DNA of 64,000 bases from Neisseria sicca (GCF_017753665.1 NZ_CP072524.1:620001-684000); one strand, 5' to 3'. Numbered from the stretch's first letter, positions 33,159-41,699 are shown. The notes: generated by a model from the sequence alone, not told the origin. Program-made: numbers and translations.

Positions 33159-33818
33159 ATGCCTCAAACCTATTTCACAGCCGACTGGCACTTCTCCCAT
33201 CCCAACATCGCCCGATACTGCCCGCAATTTCGCCTGCAAAGCGATAACGCCGACGAGTTGAACGAATACCTGATCGACTGCTGGAACCGCGTCGTTACCC
33301 CGCAAGACACTGTGTACAACCTCGGCGATGTCTGCTTTGCCAAAAAGCCCGCACACATCGAAGCCGTGCTGCAACGGCTTAACGGGCAACACCATTTGAT
33401 TTACGGCAACCACGACTACCTGATTCGGCAAAACGAAGCACATTTCCTCAACACGCGCAAAGCCGACGGCCATCCGTTGCTCTCGTCCGCCAGCCATTAC
33501 CTGCGGCTCAAACTGCCCGAAATCGGCAATACCGCGATTTTGTGCCACTATCCCTTATACGAATGGGACGGCATCCACCACGGCCTATACCACCTCTACG
33601 GCCATCTGCACGACCGCATGGCCGCCGTCAAAGGGCGTGCCCTCAATGTCGGCTGGGATATGCACGGCCGTTTCCTGACCGAACAAGATATTGACAGCTT
33701 CCTGCGCGACCTCCCTGCCGTTCAGTATTTCGACGACAAGCAAAACGTTATTGTCGGCAACAGCACGGAAGATGCGGCTGCAAAAGTTCGGGCGAGATTG
33801 ACAGCATTGAATGAATGA
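33159..33818 (+). CDS. Calcineurin-like phosphoesterase, phage-type
   Basis: 219 residues with the metallophosphoesterase metal motifs in order: FTADWHFSHPNIAR, YNLGDVCFAKKP, YGNHDYLIR, LCHYPLYEWDG and LYGHLHDRM. This compact, single-domain form is common in phages and accessory regions, often near DNA-handling genes. No signal peptide, hence cytosolic. The substrate is not known. ATG at 33159 has no obvious strong ribosome site. Followed by several hairpins of foreign uptake dialects. Confidence 0.88.
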   Translation: MPQTYFTADWHFSHPNIARYCPQFRLQSDNADELNEYLIDCWNRVVTPQDTVYNLGDVCFAKKPAHIEAVLQRLNGQHHLIYGNHDYLIRQNEAHFLNTRKADGHPLLSSASHYLRLKLPEIGNTAILCHYPLYEWDGIHHGLYHLYGHLHDRMAAVKGRALNVGWDMHGRFLTEQDIDSFLRDLPAVQYFDDKQNVIVGNSTEDAAAKVRARLTALNE

Positions 33819-33839
33819 GCTTTTATTTTAGAGATGAAT

Positions 33840-33922
33840 TTTCAGGTAGCCTTGAATAGTGCAGGCTGCCTGAAAAACAGTCGGCAAAACAAAAGGACGG
33901 GTTTTCAATCCGTCCTTTTTGC
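33840..33922. terminator. Foreign-dialect uptake pair and intrinsic terminator
   Basis: TTTTCAGGTAGCCTT contains the reverse of AGGCTACCTGAA (Eikenella dialect), paired imperfectly with AGGCTGCCTGAA (Simonsiella dialect). It is followed by a clean terminator, AAAAGGACGG / CCGTCCTTTT with a 9-nt loop (33891-33920). Confidence 0.65.
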
Positions 33923-33923
33923 A

Positions 33924-34011
33924 TCAGCAATACCGCCAAGTGTCCCGCATGAAATGAATGATCTCGTTTAACGGCACAGGCGTAAGCGTAAACTGCTTGT
34001 CCCTCCTGTTG
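33924..34011 (-). pseudogene. 3' remnant of a gene cut by the IS481-family element
   Basis: On the minus strand an open frame runs from the IS edge to TGA at 33926-33924, reading RDKQFTLTPVPLNEIIHFMRDTWRYC. A terminator lies directly downstream, as expected for a true gene end. The 5' part is absent, replaced by the insertion. The original function is unknown. Confidence 0.35.
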
Positions 34012-34889
34012 TGTAGGAAAACGTTGCGTTGTTTACACCACAGGTTGAGAAAAATAAGCCTGCAAGACCTCAAACGGCGTATCGCCGTTCAAACTGCGGT
34101 GCGGCTTCACAGTGTTATAGAAATTAACAAAGCGGCACAACTCCTTTTGCCGATGTTCCGGACTGTCAAACGACTGTTTCTCATGCCACATCTCCATCAG
34201 GGTACGGATAACCCGTTCCGCCTTACCGTTGGTCTGCGGACGGGCAACCCGGGTAAACTTTTGACCAATCCCGTTCTCGTAACAGGCTACACCGAAAGCA
34301 TGGTTGGCCGAGCCTTTATATTCCGTACCGTTGTCGGAGTAAACGCACTCAATCAGGTATGGGCAGGGACCAATCAGGTGTTCGGTCAGAAACTTGGCGG
34401 CACTGTCTGCGGTTTTGTCCGGCAAAATGGCGGCGTATAGCTCCCTTGAAAAATCGTCGATAGCGATAAACAGGTAATCCCGCTTATCGGTGGCTTTCTG
34501 CCCTTTGAGCAGCGGCAGCCGTTTGGTATCGAGATGTACCGGCTCTCCAGGGTAGGATTTATTGTAGCGTTTGGTCTGCCTTTTGAGTTTTTCCTGAATG
34601 CCGCGTTCTACCTTGGCCAGGCGTTTCATTCCGTACTTTGCCTGTTTGAAACGGTTGTTGGTACTGGTTTGGGGTTTGAGCAGTCTGCCTCTTGCGGCTT
34701 TAAGTGCGCGGTAAATAGTGATGCGGCTGACTTGGTAGTGGCGTGCCGGGGAGGTGACGCTTTCCTTCCCCTGCGTGTAGGCCAGCCAAATGGCTTGGCG
34801 GTGGTGCGGGGTGAGACGGGTGTTTTTGTGCATGTTCATGTTTCAGTATTCTCCTGGAAATACTGTAAACAACGCTACTAGTTTCTACA
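34012..34889 (-). mobile_element. IS481-family insertion sequence, 878 bp
   Basis: Imperfect 26-bp terminal inverted repeats: left 34012-34037 and right 34864-34889 both start TGTAG and share GCGTTGTTTACA. They enclose a single intact transposase gene. No convincing target-site duplication flanks them. The right end abuts the 3' end of a truncated IS1106-like element, so this insertion, perhaps with a deletion, came later. Confidence 0.85.
34033..34839 (-). CDS. IS481-family transposase
   Basis: 268 residues. An N-terminal helix-turn-helix (RHYQVSRITIYRALKAA) is followed by the rve/integrase catalytic domain: first Asp in PVHLDTKRLPLL, second in VYSDNGTEYKG, and the Glu in QTNGKAERVIRTLMEMWH, with the typical YNTVKPHRSLNGDTPFEVL near the end. 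Uninterrupted and therefore possibly active. Confidence 0.93.
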   Translation of the reverse strand: MNMHKNTRLTPHHRQAIWLAYTQGKESVTSPARHYQVSRITIYRALKAARGRLLKPQTSTNNRFKQAKYGMKRLAKVERGIQEKLKRQTKRYNKSYPGEPVHLDTKRLPLLKGQKATDKRDYLFIAIDDFSRELYAAILPDKTADSAAKFLTEHLIGPCPYLIECVYSDNGTEYKGSANHAFGVACYENGIGQKFTRVARPQTNGKAERVIRTLMEMWHEKQSFDSPEHRQKELCRFVNFYNTVKPHRSLNGDTPFEVLQAYFSQPVV

Positions 34890-35722
34890 AATAAGGGATC
34901 CGGGCCGCCTTTTAGGCGGCAACAGGCACACTTAGCCTGTTAGCCGCTTTCAACAGGTTCAAACACATCGCCTTTAGATGGCTTTGCGCACTCACTTTAA
35001 TCAACCCGAAATAGGCTGCCCGGGCATAGCGGAATTTACGGTGCAGCGTACCGAAGCTTTGTTCGACCACATAACGGGTTTTCGATAAATACCGGTTACG
35101 CTTCGTTTGATTTTCCGTCAGCGGACGGTTACGGTGGGCTTTGCGCATAATGCCGTCCAACAACTGATGTTCTTTCAGATGTTGCCGGTTTTCCTTACTG
35201 TCATAGCCTTTATCGGCATAGACGGTCGTACCTTCGGCTATCCCTTCCAGCAAAGGTGACAGGTGGTTGCACTCATGGGTATTGGCGGGGGTGATGTGCA
35301 GTTTCTCAATATAGCCTTCCGCATCGGTGCGGGTATGTTGTTTGTAACCGAGTTTGTATAAATCGTTTTTCTTTGTCCAACGGGCATCTTTATCTTTGCT
35401 TGGTGTGGTTTGGCCGCTGACGTGTCCTTCCTCATCAACTTCTATGGCCTGACGCTGTTTGCTGCCGGCAGTTTGAATAATGGTGGCGTCAATGACGGCG
35501 GCGGATGCTTTCTCTACTTTTAGGCCTTTTTCGGTCAGTTGTCGGTTAATCAGTTCCAGCAGTTCGGACAGGGTGTTGTCTTGCGCCAGCCAGTTGCGGT
35601 AGCGGCATAAGGTGCTGTAATCGGGGATGCTCAACTCGTCAAAACAGCAAAACAGGTTGAAATCGATGCGGGTGATGAGGCTGTGTTCGAGTTCGGGATC
35701 GGAGAGGCTGTGCCATTGTCCG
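34890..35722 (-). pseudogene. IS1106-type (IS5 family) transposase, 5' truncated, copy 1
   Basis: The frame from 35733 to 34912 encodes 273 residues of an IS5-family DDE transposase (VIDATIIQTAGSK, YADKGYDSKENR, RYVVEQSFGTLHRKFRYAR). Compared with the copy at 41700-42349 it lacks about the first 70 residues: identity ends at 35722, inside the codons for GQWHSL, and unrelated sequence follows. On the other side the 3' non-coding end (GGCGGCCCGGAT...) is cut by the IS481-family element at 34889. It therefore lacks both terminal repeats and cannot move by itself. Confidence 0.88.
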
Positions 35723-35795
35723 TAGAAGCGCAAGAGCGACGCGAACGAATGAAAAAACAGTTCGCCGACTAAAATATAGATGTAGAAACCTTAAA

Positions 35796-35807
35796 AGGCC
35801 GTCTGAA
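35796..35807 (+). other. Uptake sequence of the AG dialect (AGGCCGTCTGAA)
   Basis: Exact AGGCCGTCTGAA at the left edge of the segment between the two IS1106 remnants. The host dialect has T in place of the second C. Further copies of this form occur at about 39465 and in the hairpin at 40118-40159. Confidence 0.8.
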
Positions 35808-35831
35808 ATACTATTTGCACTCATTCCCGAT

Positions 35832-36068
35832 TTGCCGCAACGGATGTTATCGGGCGGATTGGCAAAAGCGGAATTGCCCGCCGTCCGCACAGGCTTGGGA
35901 TTCATCGATCGCAAGCTCGGCGGCTTTCTCGAACTGGGCTGGTATGCTTATCAAATGAAGCTCATCGGCACAGGCAACACCCCGCAGCCGAAACGCTCCG
36001 CGTGGGCGGAACTGTTCCGCCTGCTGAAAAACATCCGCCAACACCGCCTGCGTTCCGAACGGGCGTAA
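35832..36068 (+). pseudogene. C-terminal gene fragment, unknown
   Basis: An open frame encoding about 78 residues (LGFIDRKLGGFLELGWYAYQM..., ending RQHRLRSERA), GC-rich and with normal codon use, but with no start signal or recognisable N terminus. It begins just inside the segment behind the IS1106 truncation and looks like the end of a longer gene. No family recognised. Confidence 0.35.
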
Positions 36069-36069
36069 A

Positions 36070-36134
36070 AAGTGCGGTGGAATTTTTGCAATTTTTCGCT
36101 TAAATTCCATCGCTTGCAGCTACAAAAGTGCGGT
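36070..36134 (+). other. Two Haemophilus-type uptake signal sequences
   Basis: AAGTGCGGT at 36070-36078 and 36126-36134, both in the same orientation and each followed by an A/T-rich tract, as in the extended Pasteurellaceae uptake signal. They sit directly downstream of the antiporter gene stop. A third (ACCGCACTT, 36444-36452) is inside that gene and a fourth at 41658-41666. Confidence 0.75.
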
Positions 36135-36139
36135 CTATT

Positions 36140-37903
36140 TTACGAATTTTTCTTTATATTCCCCAATAGTAATCTGCGCCCTTCAAATTCCTTGCCGGCA
36201 ATTTCCAAAGCGAAGCGTTCTTTGTCGGCGTCGCGTACTTTGTCGTGTATGGCACGTAATTCCTGCACGCTAGCACCCAATGCCTTGACGATTTCATCGC
36301 CCATTTTCATGGAAGAATAGAAGGTTTCGCGCACTACGAAATCCGCTTCCGCTTTCACTAGGGCCAGCGCATTGCGTCTGTCCCAGGCGCGCACGAACAC
36401 CTTGGCGTTCGGGTTGATATGATGAATATTTTCCACAATTCTGACCGCACTTTCTCCGTCGTCCACGCATACCGCTACGATGTCGGTGTGTTCTACGCCG
36501 CAGGCATGCAGCACGTCGGCGCGGGTGGCTTCGCCGTAATAGACTTTGAAACCGTATTCGCGTGCGACGTTGATGGTGTCGGGATCGTTGTCCAGAATGG
36601 AAATGGTGGCACCGTAGGCTAGCGGCATTTGGCTGACCACCTGCCCCATGCGCCCGAATCCGATAATCAGCACGTTGCCGTTGAGTTCGTCCGCATGTTC
36701 TTCCACATCATCCACTGCCGCAGCTGCGCGGGGTTCTTTGAAATAGCGGTCGAACAGCATAACGCTGAAGGGTGTCATAATCATGGAGAGCACCACGATT
36801 GCCGTCATATTCGCTAGCACTTCCGCATTAATCGCCCGTTGTACGGCAGCGGAGGCGAGTAATACGAAGGCGAATTCACCGCCCTGCGACATCAGTACGG
36901 CGCGGTGTATCGCGGTGCGATGGCTTGCTTTGGCAAAACGCGCCACTCCATAAATGGCAAGGCATTTCAAGATAATCATCAGTACAGTGGCGGAAAGAAT
37001 TACCTTCCAGTTATTGAGCACCGTTGCCACATCCAGCGACATCCCGACAGCTAAGAAAAACAGCCCGAGCAAAAGGCCTCGGAACGGTTCGATATCCGCT
37101 TCAAGCTGATGACGGAAGTCGGATTCCGACAGCAGCACTCCCGCCAGAAACGCACCCATCGCCATAGACAGACCGCCCAGCTCCATTAAATAAGCCGCAC
37201 CGAGTACCACCAGCAGCGCGGCGGCAGTCATCACCTCGCGTGCTTTGGATTTTGCCAGAATTTTAAACAGCGGATTGAGCAGCCAAATACCTGTCGCAAT
37301 CAACGCTGCCAAAGAAAGCGCGGCAACACCGATTTTCTGCCATAGCGGTACGGCATCGGCAACGGCATTGGGATTATCGGGTGCTAGAAATGCTACAATC
37401 GCCAGCATGGGCACAATCAGCAAATCTTCAAACAGCAAAATGGAGACAATGCGCTGACCTTGCGGTGTGCTGATTTCATGACGTTCGTCCATAATCTGCA
37501 TGACCATTGCGGTGGAGGTGAGTGTAAAACCTACCGCCGAAATAAACGACATCACTAAAGAAAAACCGTAAGCCAGCCCGATTTGGGTAAGGAACAGACT
37601 GGAAAACGTCACCTGCAGGGTACCCAAGCCGAAAATCTGATTACGCAATTTCCATAAATGCGACGGCTTCATTTCCAGCCCGATCAAAAACAGAAACATC
37701 ACCACGCCGAATTCCGCAATATGCAAAATAGCGTGGGAATCGGTAACGAGCTTTAATCCGAAGGGTCCGATAACCAGCCCCGCAGCCAAATAACCCAGAA
37801 TCGAGCCTAGACCTAAACGTTTAAATAACGGCACGGCAACTACCGCCGCCCCCAATAACACCACCACGTGCAATAAATCGCCGTCAGCTGCTTCTACTGC
37901 CAT
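36140..37903 (-). CDS. CPA2 monovalent cation:proton antiporter (KefB/KefC-like)
   Basis: 587 residues. Residues 1-390 form an Na/H-exchanger-type membrane domain of about 12 helices, followed by a TrkA-N (Rossmann) domain starting NVLIIGFGRMGQVVSQ (about 413-428), which binds nucleotide and gates potassium efflux in KefB/C. Such systems acidify the cytoplasm to protect against electrophiles. No ancillary KefF/G gene is nearby. AGGA lies before the ATG at 37903. The gene carries one Haemophilus-type uptake site inside and two just behind it, so it may have come from a Pasteurellaceae donor. Confidence 0.92.
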   Translation of the reverse strand: MAVEAADGDLLHVVVLLGAAVVAVPLFKRLGLGSILGYLAAGLVIGPFGLKLVTDSHAILHIAEFGVVMFLFLIGLEMKPSHLWKLRNQIFGLGTLQVTFSSLFLTQIGLAYGFSLVMSFISAVGFTLTSTAMVMQIMDERHEISTPQGQRIVSILLFEDLLIVPMLAIVAFLAPDNPNAVADAVPLWQKIGVAALSLAALIATGIWLLNPLFKILAKSKAREVMTAAALLVVLGAAYLMELGGLSMAMGAFLAGVLLSESDFRHQLEADIEPFRGLLLGLFFLAVGMSLDVATVLNNWKVILSATVLMIILKCLAIYGVARFAKASHRTAIHRAVLMSQGGEFAFVLLASAAVQRAINAEVLANMTAIVVLSMIMTPFSVMLFDRYFKEPRAAAAVDDVEEHADELNGNVLIIGFGRMGQVVSQMPLAYGATISILDNDPDTINVAREYGFKVYYGEATRADVLHACGVEHTDIVAVCVDDGESAVRIVENIHHINPNAKVFVRAWDRRNALALVKAEADFVVRETFYSSMKMGDEIVKALGASVQELRAIHDKVRDADKERFALEIAGKEFEGRRLLLGNIKKNS

Positions 37904-38032
37904 AATTCCTGCCTTTGTTAATTCATAAAAATTTTTGTATTATAAAGGAAAATCGCCGTAACACAAAAAAGTCGTCTGAAAAATGGATTCAGACGGCGTT
38001 TAGCATTTCAGGCAGCCTGAAACCCCCAAATC

Positions 38033-38998
38033 TCACACCGCAAAATGCGGTATCACGTTTTCGGCGAAATCCTGAATGGTTTCCAGCGCGCCGCGCCGTG
38101 TGGGTTTTAAGTTCACGGTAATGTGTGCCACGCCGTCGGCCTGCTGTTTCTGCCAAAACTCGACGATGCTTTTGGCGCCGCCGCGCAGGTAGATGTTATT
38201 GTAGAACTCGGCGGGCGCGTTCGGGTCTTCCAAGAGTTCGACGAAATTCGCCACGCCAAAGGGTTTCCAGGTTTCGCCGTCGCCCAATTCTTTGAGCGTG
38301 TTGACGATGTCGCCCAGTTTTTCGGGGGCGATGCCGTACCAAATCCATGCGTCGCTTTCGCGGGCAATCCATTCCAGCTCTTGGCGGGCGCGGCCAATGG
38401 CGAGCATCGGCAAACCGTGTGCGGGTTTGGGCACCAAGTCCAAATTGCCGCTGAATCTGCCGTAGTGTTCGCTATTGAACGCGGGGAATTTTTCCTGCGT
38501 CAGGCGGCGGATGATTTGCCACGCTTCGCGGTAGCGTTCGGCGCGGTTGTTGAAATCGGAGGCAAAGGCGGGGTATTCGGTGGGGCGGTCGCCGCTGGCC
38601 AAGCCGAGCAGGAAGCGGCCGCCGCTGATTTGTTCCACCGACGCGGCTTCTTTGGCGGTGAGCACCGGTTCGCGCAGCGGCGACACATAGCCCGCCGAGC
38701 CGAGCGCAACGTTTTGGGTGAGCGCGGCGAGATAACCCAGCGTTACCGACGGGTCGTAAATCTGCGCGACATCGCCAAAACTCGGGTCGTAAAACGGCAC
38801 ATCGCGCACCCACAGCGTGGCAATGCCGCTTTGGTCGGCGGCTTTTATCACGGTGGCGAAGTCGTCCATTTCGGGCACGGGGCTGTCGGGATAGCCTTTG
38901 AAGGGCGCAATCAGGCCCAATGTGAGTTTGCCCGGTTGGAAAGTGCGGGCGAAACCGCGATGGTTTTGCAGGCGTTCGGGTAATTTCAGCGCAGTCAT
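38033..38998 (-). CDS. LLM-class flavin-dependent oxidoreductase
   Basis: About 321 residues from the ATG at 38998, which has AAGGAGC six bases upstream; an upstream ATG at 39028 is less likely. Luciferase-like TIM-barrel protein that would use reduced FMN or F420. Motifs include TLGYLAALTQNVALGSAGYVSPLREP, EQISGGRFLLGLASGD, and the C-terminal HITVNLKPTRRG. Substrate unknown. It is divergently paired with a LysR regulator at 39178, which probably controls it. Confidence 0.87.
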   Translation of the reverse strand: MTALKLPERLQNHRGFARTFQPGKLTLGLIAPFKGYPDSPVPEMDDFATVIKAADQSGIATLWVRDVPFYDPSFGDVAQIYDPSVTLGYLAALTQNVALGSAGYVSPLREPVLTAKEAASVEQISGGRFLLGLASGDRPTEYPAFASDFNNRAERYREAWQIIRRLTQEKFPAFNSEHYGRFSGNLDLVPKPAHGLPMLAIGRARQELEWIARESDAWIWYGIAPEKLGDIVNTLKELGDGETWKPFGVANFVELLEDPNAPAEFYNNIYLRGGAKSIVEFWQKQQADGVAHITVNLKPTRRGALETIQDFAENVIPHFAV

Positions 38999-39098
38999 TG
39001 TTTTGCTCCTTGTGATGAGTTTTTGCACGGGATGAAGTATATTTGTTTTATTCGGGAATGTGCTTCCCTAATCTCGGGCAAGAAAATACCAAATGTAG

Positions 39099-39160
39099 GT
39101 CGGGCATTGATGCCCGACATTTTTAAATTTACCTGTATTTGTCGGGCATAAATGCCCGAT
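39099..39160. promoter_or_regulatory. Two inverted repeats in the divergent promoter region
   Basis: GTCGGGCATTGATGCCCGAC (39099-39118, perfect palindrome arms) and GTCGGGCATAAATGCCCGAT (39141-39160), 42 bp apart from start to start, i.e. four helical turns. They lie between the LLM gene and lysR and could be operators for the regulator, or a dispersed repeat. Confidence 0.5.
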
Positions 39161-39177
39161 CTGCGCAAGAAAAATTT

Positions 39178-40077
39178 ATGGAACTCAACAATCTCAACGA
39201 TATGACCGCCTTTGTCGCCAGCGTAAAAAGCGGCTCGTTTACCGCCGCCGCCAAACAACTCGGGCTCACGCGTTCCACCATCGGTAAACGCATCGCCCGC
39301 CTTGAAGCGCGGTTGAACGTGCGCCTTTTGCAGCGCAATACGCGCAACCTTGCGCCCACCGACGAAGGGCGGCTGTTTTACGAGCGCTGCACCGCCGTGT
39401 TGGAAGAGCTGGAAAACGCCGAGCAATGCCTCGCCCAACGCAGCATCGAGCCGCAAGGCCGTCTGAAAATCAGCGCGCCGCTGGTGTTGGGCAAAACCAT
39501 CTTGCCGCCGCTGTTGGCGGATTTTCTCCACCGCTATCCGCAAACCAGCATCGAACTCTCGCTCACCGACGACTACGCCGACCTGATTTCAGACGGCTAC
39601 GATCTCGCCCTGCGCAACGGCAATCCGCCCCAATGCGACAGCCTGATCGCCCGCACCGTCGGCAGCCAGCAAATGCTCACCTGTGCCGCCCCCGGCTACC
39701 TCGTTCAACACGGCACGCCGCAAAGCCCCGACGATTTGGCACGCCACCAATGCCTGCATTTCCTACACGGCGGCCGCGTCAGCCGCTGGCGTTTTCAACA
39801 AAAAGGCAAAGAAACCGCCTTTCAGGGCTGCGGACGCTTCAGCGCCGACAACGGCGAAGCCCTGCTGGAACTCGCGCTGTCCGCATTCGGCATCGTGCAA
39901 CTGCCGCATTATCTGGTGCAAACCGCCCTCGATTCAGGCAGCCTGAAAAGCGTTTTATCCGATTTCCAACCCAAACCCGTGCCCGTGATGGCGGTGTACC
40001 CCAGCCGCAAACAGCTCTCGCCCAAAGTGCGGGCGTTGGTGGATATGATGGGGGAAGCGTGGGGGAAGGCCGTCTGA
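39178..40077 (+). CDS. LysR-family transcriptional regulator
   Basis: About 299 residues from the ATG at 39178. N-terminal winged helix-turn-helix (FVASVKSGSFTAAAKQLGLTRSTIGKRIARLEARL) followed by a linker helix and a periplasmic-binding-protein-like effector domain. The sequence resembles the AaeR/DmlR subgroup. It is transcribed away from the LLM oxidoreductase gene, and the shared intergenic region holds two palindromes. AG-dialect uptake sequence lies inside the coding region (about 39465). The inducer is unknown. Confidence 0.9.
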   Translation: MELNNLNDMTAFVASVKSGSFTAAAKQLGLTRSTIGKRIARLEARLNVRLLQRNTRNLAPTDEGRLFYERCTAVLEELENAEQCLAQRSIEPQGRLKISAPLVLGKTILPPLLADFLHRYPQTSIELSLTDDYADLISDGYDLALRNGNPPQCDSLIARTVGSQQMLTCAAPGYLVQHGTPQSPDDLARHQCLHFLHGGRVSRWRFQQKGKETAFQGCGRFSADNGEALLELALSAFGIVQLPHYLVQTALDSGSLKSVLSDFQPKPVPVMAVYPSRKQLSPKVRALVDMMGEAWGKAV

Positions 40078-40117
40078 GATGCCGCCGGCCATTCCAAAAA
40101 AGCTGCCTGAAAAACAA

Positions 40118-40159
40118 AAAAGGCCGTCTGAAAACCTAATTCCGGGTTTCAGACGGCCT
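40118..40159 (+). terminator. AG-dialect uptake hairpin terminator
   Basis: AAAAGGCCGTCTGAAAACC pairs with GGGTTTCAGACGGCCTG. Both arms are the AGGCCGTCTGAA form, unlike the host-dialect hairpins elsewhere. It ends the lysR transcript. Confidence 0.8.
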
Positions 40160-40231
40160 GAGACCTTTGCAAAATCCCCCAAAATCCCCTAAATGTCTTG
40201 GTGGGATTTTGGGGGATTTTGCAAAGGTCTC
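40160..40231. repeat. 72-bp palindrome made of two IS1106-type ends (MITE-like)
   Basis: Starts GAGACCTTTGCAAAATCCCC and ends in its inverse, GGGGATTTTGCAAAGGTCTC, with only the short subterminal ATGTCTTGGTGGGA in the middle. The same terminal sequence borders the transposase remnants at 42299-42349 and 50621. No coding sequence lies between. It is placed between the lysR terminator and the rclA-like gene. Confidence 0.8.
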
Positions 40232-40295
40232 ATGTAAAAATAAATCGATAAGGTCTATAATTGGCGCGCAATCCATCATTTCACAGAGACAAATT

Positions 40296-41639
40296 ATGCA
40301 CACACAAAATCTTATTATCGGCTTTGGCAAAGCGGGCAAAACGCTGGCGGCAGATTTGGCGAAACACGGGCAGCAGGTCGTGCTGGTGGAACAGTCGGCG
40401 CAGATGTACGGCGGCACTTGCATCAACATCGGCTGTATTCCCAGCAAAAAACTGATTGTCGAGAGCGAGCAGCGCGGGCATAACGCCGACAAAGCGGCAG
40501 TGTTTGCGGCGGCGATGAACGCGAAAAACACCCTGATTCCGAAATTGCGCGCCGCCAATTTCGCCAAACTGGACAATCTGGACGGCGTAACCGTGCTCAA
40601 CGCGCGCGCCGAGTTTCTCGACGATCGCACGGTCAAACTGACTGACCCAGACGGCGGCGAGCAAACCCTTACCGCCGAACGCATTTTCATCAACACCGGT
40701 GCCACCCCGCGCCGCCTGGGTGTGGCGGGCGAAGACAGCCCGCGCGTACTGGACAGCACCGGTGTGCTCGCGCTGAACGAACGCCCGCGCCGCCTCGTCA
40801 TCATCGGCGGCGGCTACATCGGCTTGGAATTTGCCTTTATGTTCCACGCTTTCGGCAGCGAAATCACCATTCTCGACGGCGGCGACCGCTTCCTGCCGCG
40901 TGAAGATCACGACATCGCCGAAGAAATGCTGCGCGTATTAAACAGCAAAGGCATCAAGGTGTTGCAAGGCGTGAAGATTGAAGCGTTCCGCGACAATACG
41001 GCGGACACCAGCGTCATCACGTCGCAAGGCGAATTTACCGCCGACGCGGTGTTGGTGGGCGTGGGGCGCGTGCCGAACACGCAAGGATTGGGCCTGACAA
41101 ACGCGGGCATCAAAACCGACCAGCGCGGCTTCATCCTCGTTGACGACCATCTGCGCGTGCAAGGCAAAAACCACATCTGGGCGATGGGCGACGTGGCGGG
41201 CAGCCCGATGTTCACCTACATCTCGCTCGACGACTACCGCATCGTGCGCGAACAGCTTTTCGGCGACGGCAAACGCAACCGCGCCGACCGCACCCCGTTC
41301 CCGACCGCCACCTTTACCGAGCCGCCGCTCGCTCATATCGGCTTAACCGAAACCGCCGCGCAGCAATCGGGGCGCGAGGTGAAAGTGTTGAAACTGAAAG
41401 CCGACGCAATTCCGAAAGCCAAAATCCTCAACCAAACCGACGGCCTGCTCAAAGCCGTGGTGGACGCGCACAGCGGCGAAATTCTCGGTGTAACCCTGTT
41501 CTGCGCCGAAGCGCACGAGATTATCAACCTGTTCAAAATGGCGATCGATCACCGCATCCCCGCCACCTACATCAAAAACCAAATCTTCACCCACCCGACC
41601 ATCGCCGAAGGGCTGAACGATTTGTTCGCGGGCTGCTAA
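40296..41639 (+). CDS. RclA-like pyridine nucleotide-disulfide oxidoreductase
   Basis: About 447 residues from the ATG at 40296. FAD-binding start NLIIGFGKAGKTLAADLA, active disulfide GGTCINIGCIPSKK (about residues 42-55), NAD(P)-binding RLVIIGGGYIGLEFA (about 168), the central WAMGDVAGSP, and the dimerisation-domain end FTHPTIAEGLNDLFAGC. The pattern is closest to E. coli RclA, a copper(II) reductase protecting against hypochlorous acid, rather than to lipoamide dehydrogenase, whose HPTxxE end is HAHPT. Single gene; the upstream region contains the IS-end palindrome. Confidence 0.85.
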   Translation: MHTQNLIIGFGKAGKTLAADLAKHGQQVVLVEQSAQMYGGTCINIGCIPSKKLIVESEQRGHNADKAAVFAAAMNAKNTLIPKLRAANFAKLDNLDGVTVLNARAEFLDDRTVKLTDPDGGEQTLTAERIFINTGATPRRLGVAGEDSPRVLDSTGVLALNERPRRLVIIGGGYIGLEFAFMFHAFGSEITILDGGDRFLPREDHDIAEEMLRVLNSKGIKVLQGVKIEAFRDNTADTSVITSQGEFTADAVLVGVGRVPNTQGLGLTNAGIKTDQRGFILVDDHLRVQGKNHIWAMGDVAGSPMFTYISLDDYRIVREQLFGDGKRNRADRTPFPTATFTEPPLAHIGLTETAAQQSGREVKVLKLKADAIPKAKILNQTDGLLKAVVDAHSGEILGVTLFCAEAHEIINLFKMAIDHRIPATYIKNQIFTHPTIAEGLNDLFAGC

Positions 41640-41657
41640 AAAACTGGTTGTAAAACG

Positions 41658-41687
41658 ACCGCACTTGATACGGAAATGCCGTCTGAA
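41658..41687. other. Haemophilus-type uptake site next to an AT-dialect Neisseria uptake site
   Basis: ACCGCACTT (reverse of AAGTGCGGT) at 41658-41666 and ATGCCGTCTGAA, the meningococcal/gonococcal dialect, at 41676-41687. Both lie in the short gap between the rclA-like gene and the IS1106 remnant. Confidence 0.75.
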
Positions 41688-41699
41688 AGCGATTTCAGA

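Noticed and set aside
40296..41639. Lipoamide dehydrogenase (lpd) for the flavoprotein
   Set aside because: No neighbouring 2-oxoacid dehydrogenase genes, and the motifs and C terminus match RclA-type enzymes better.
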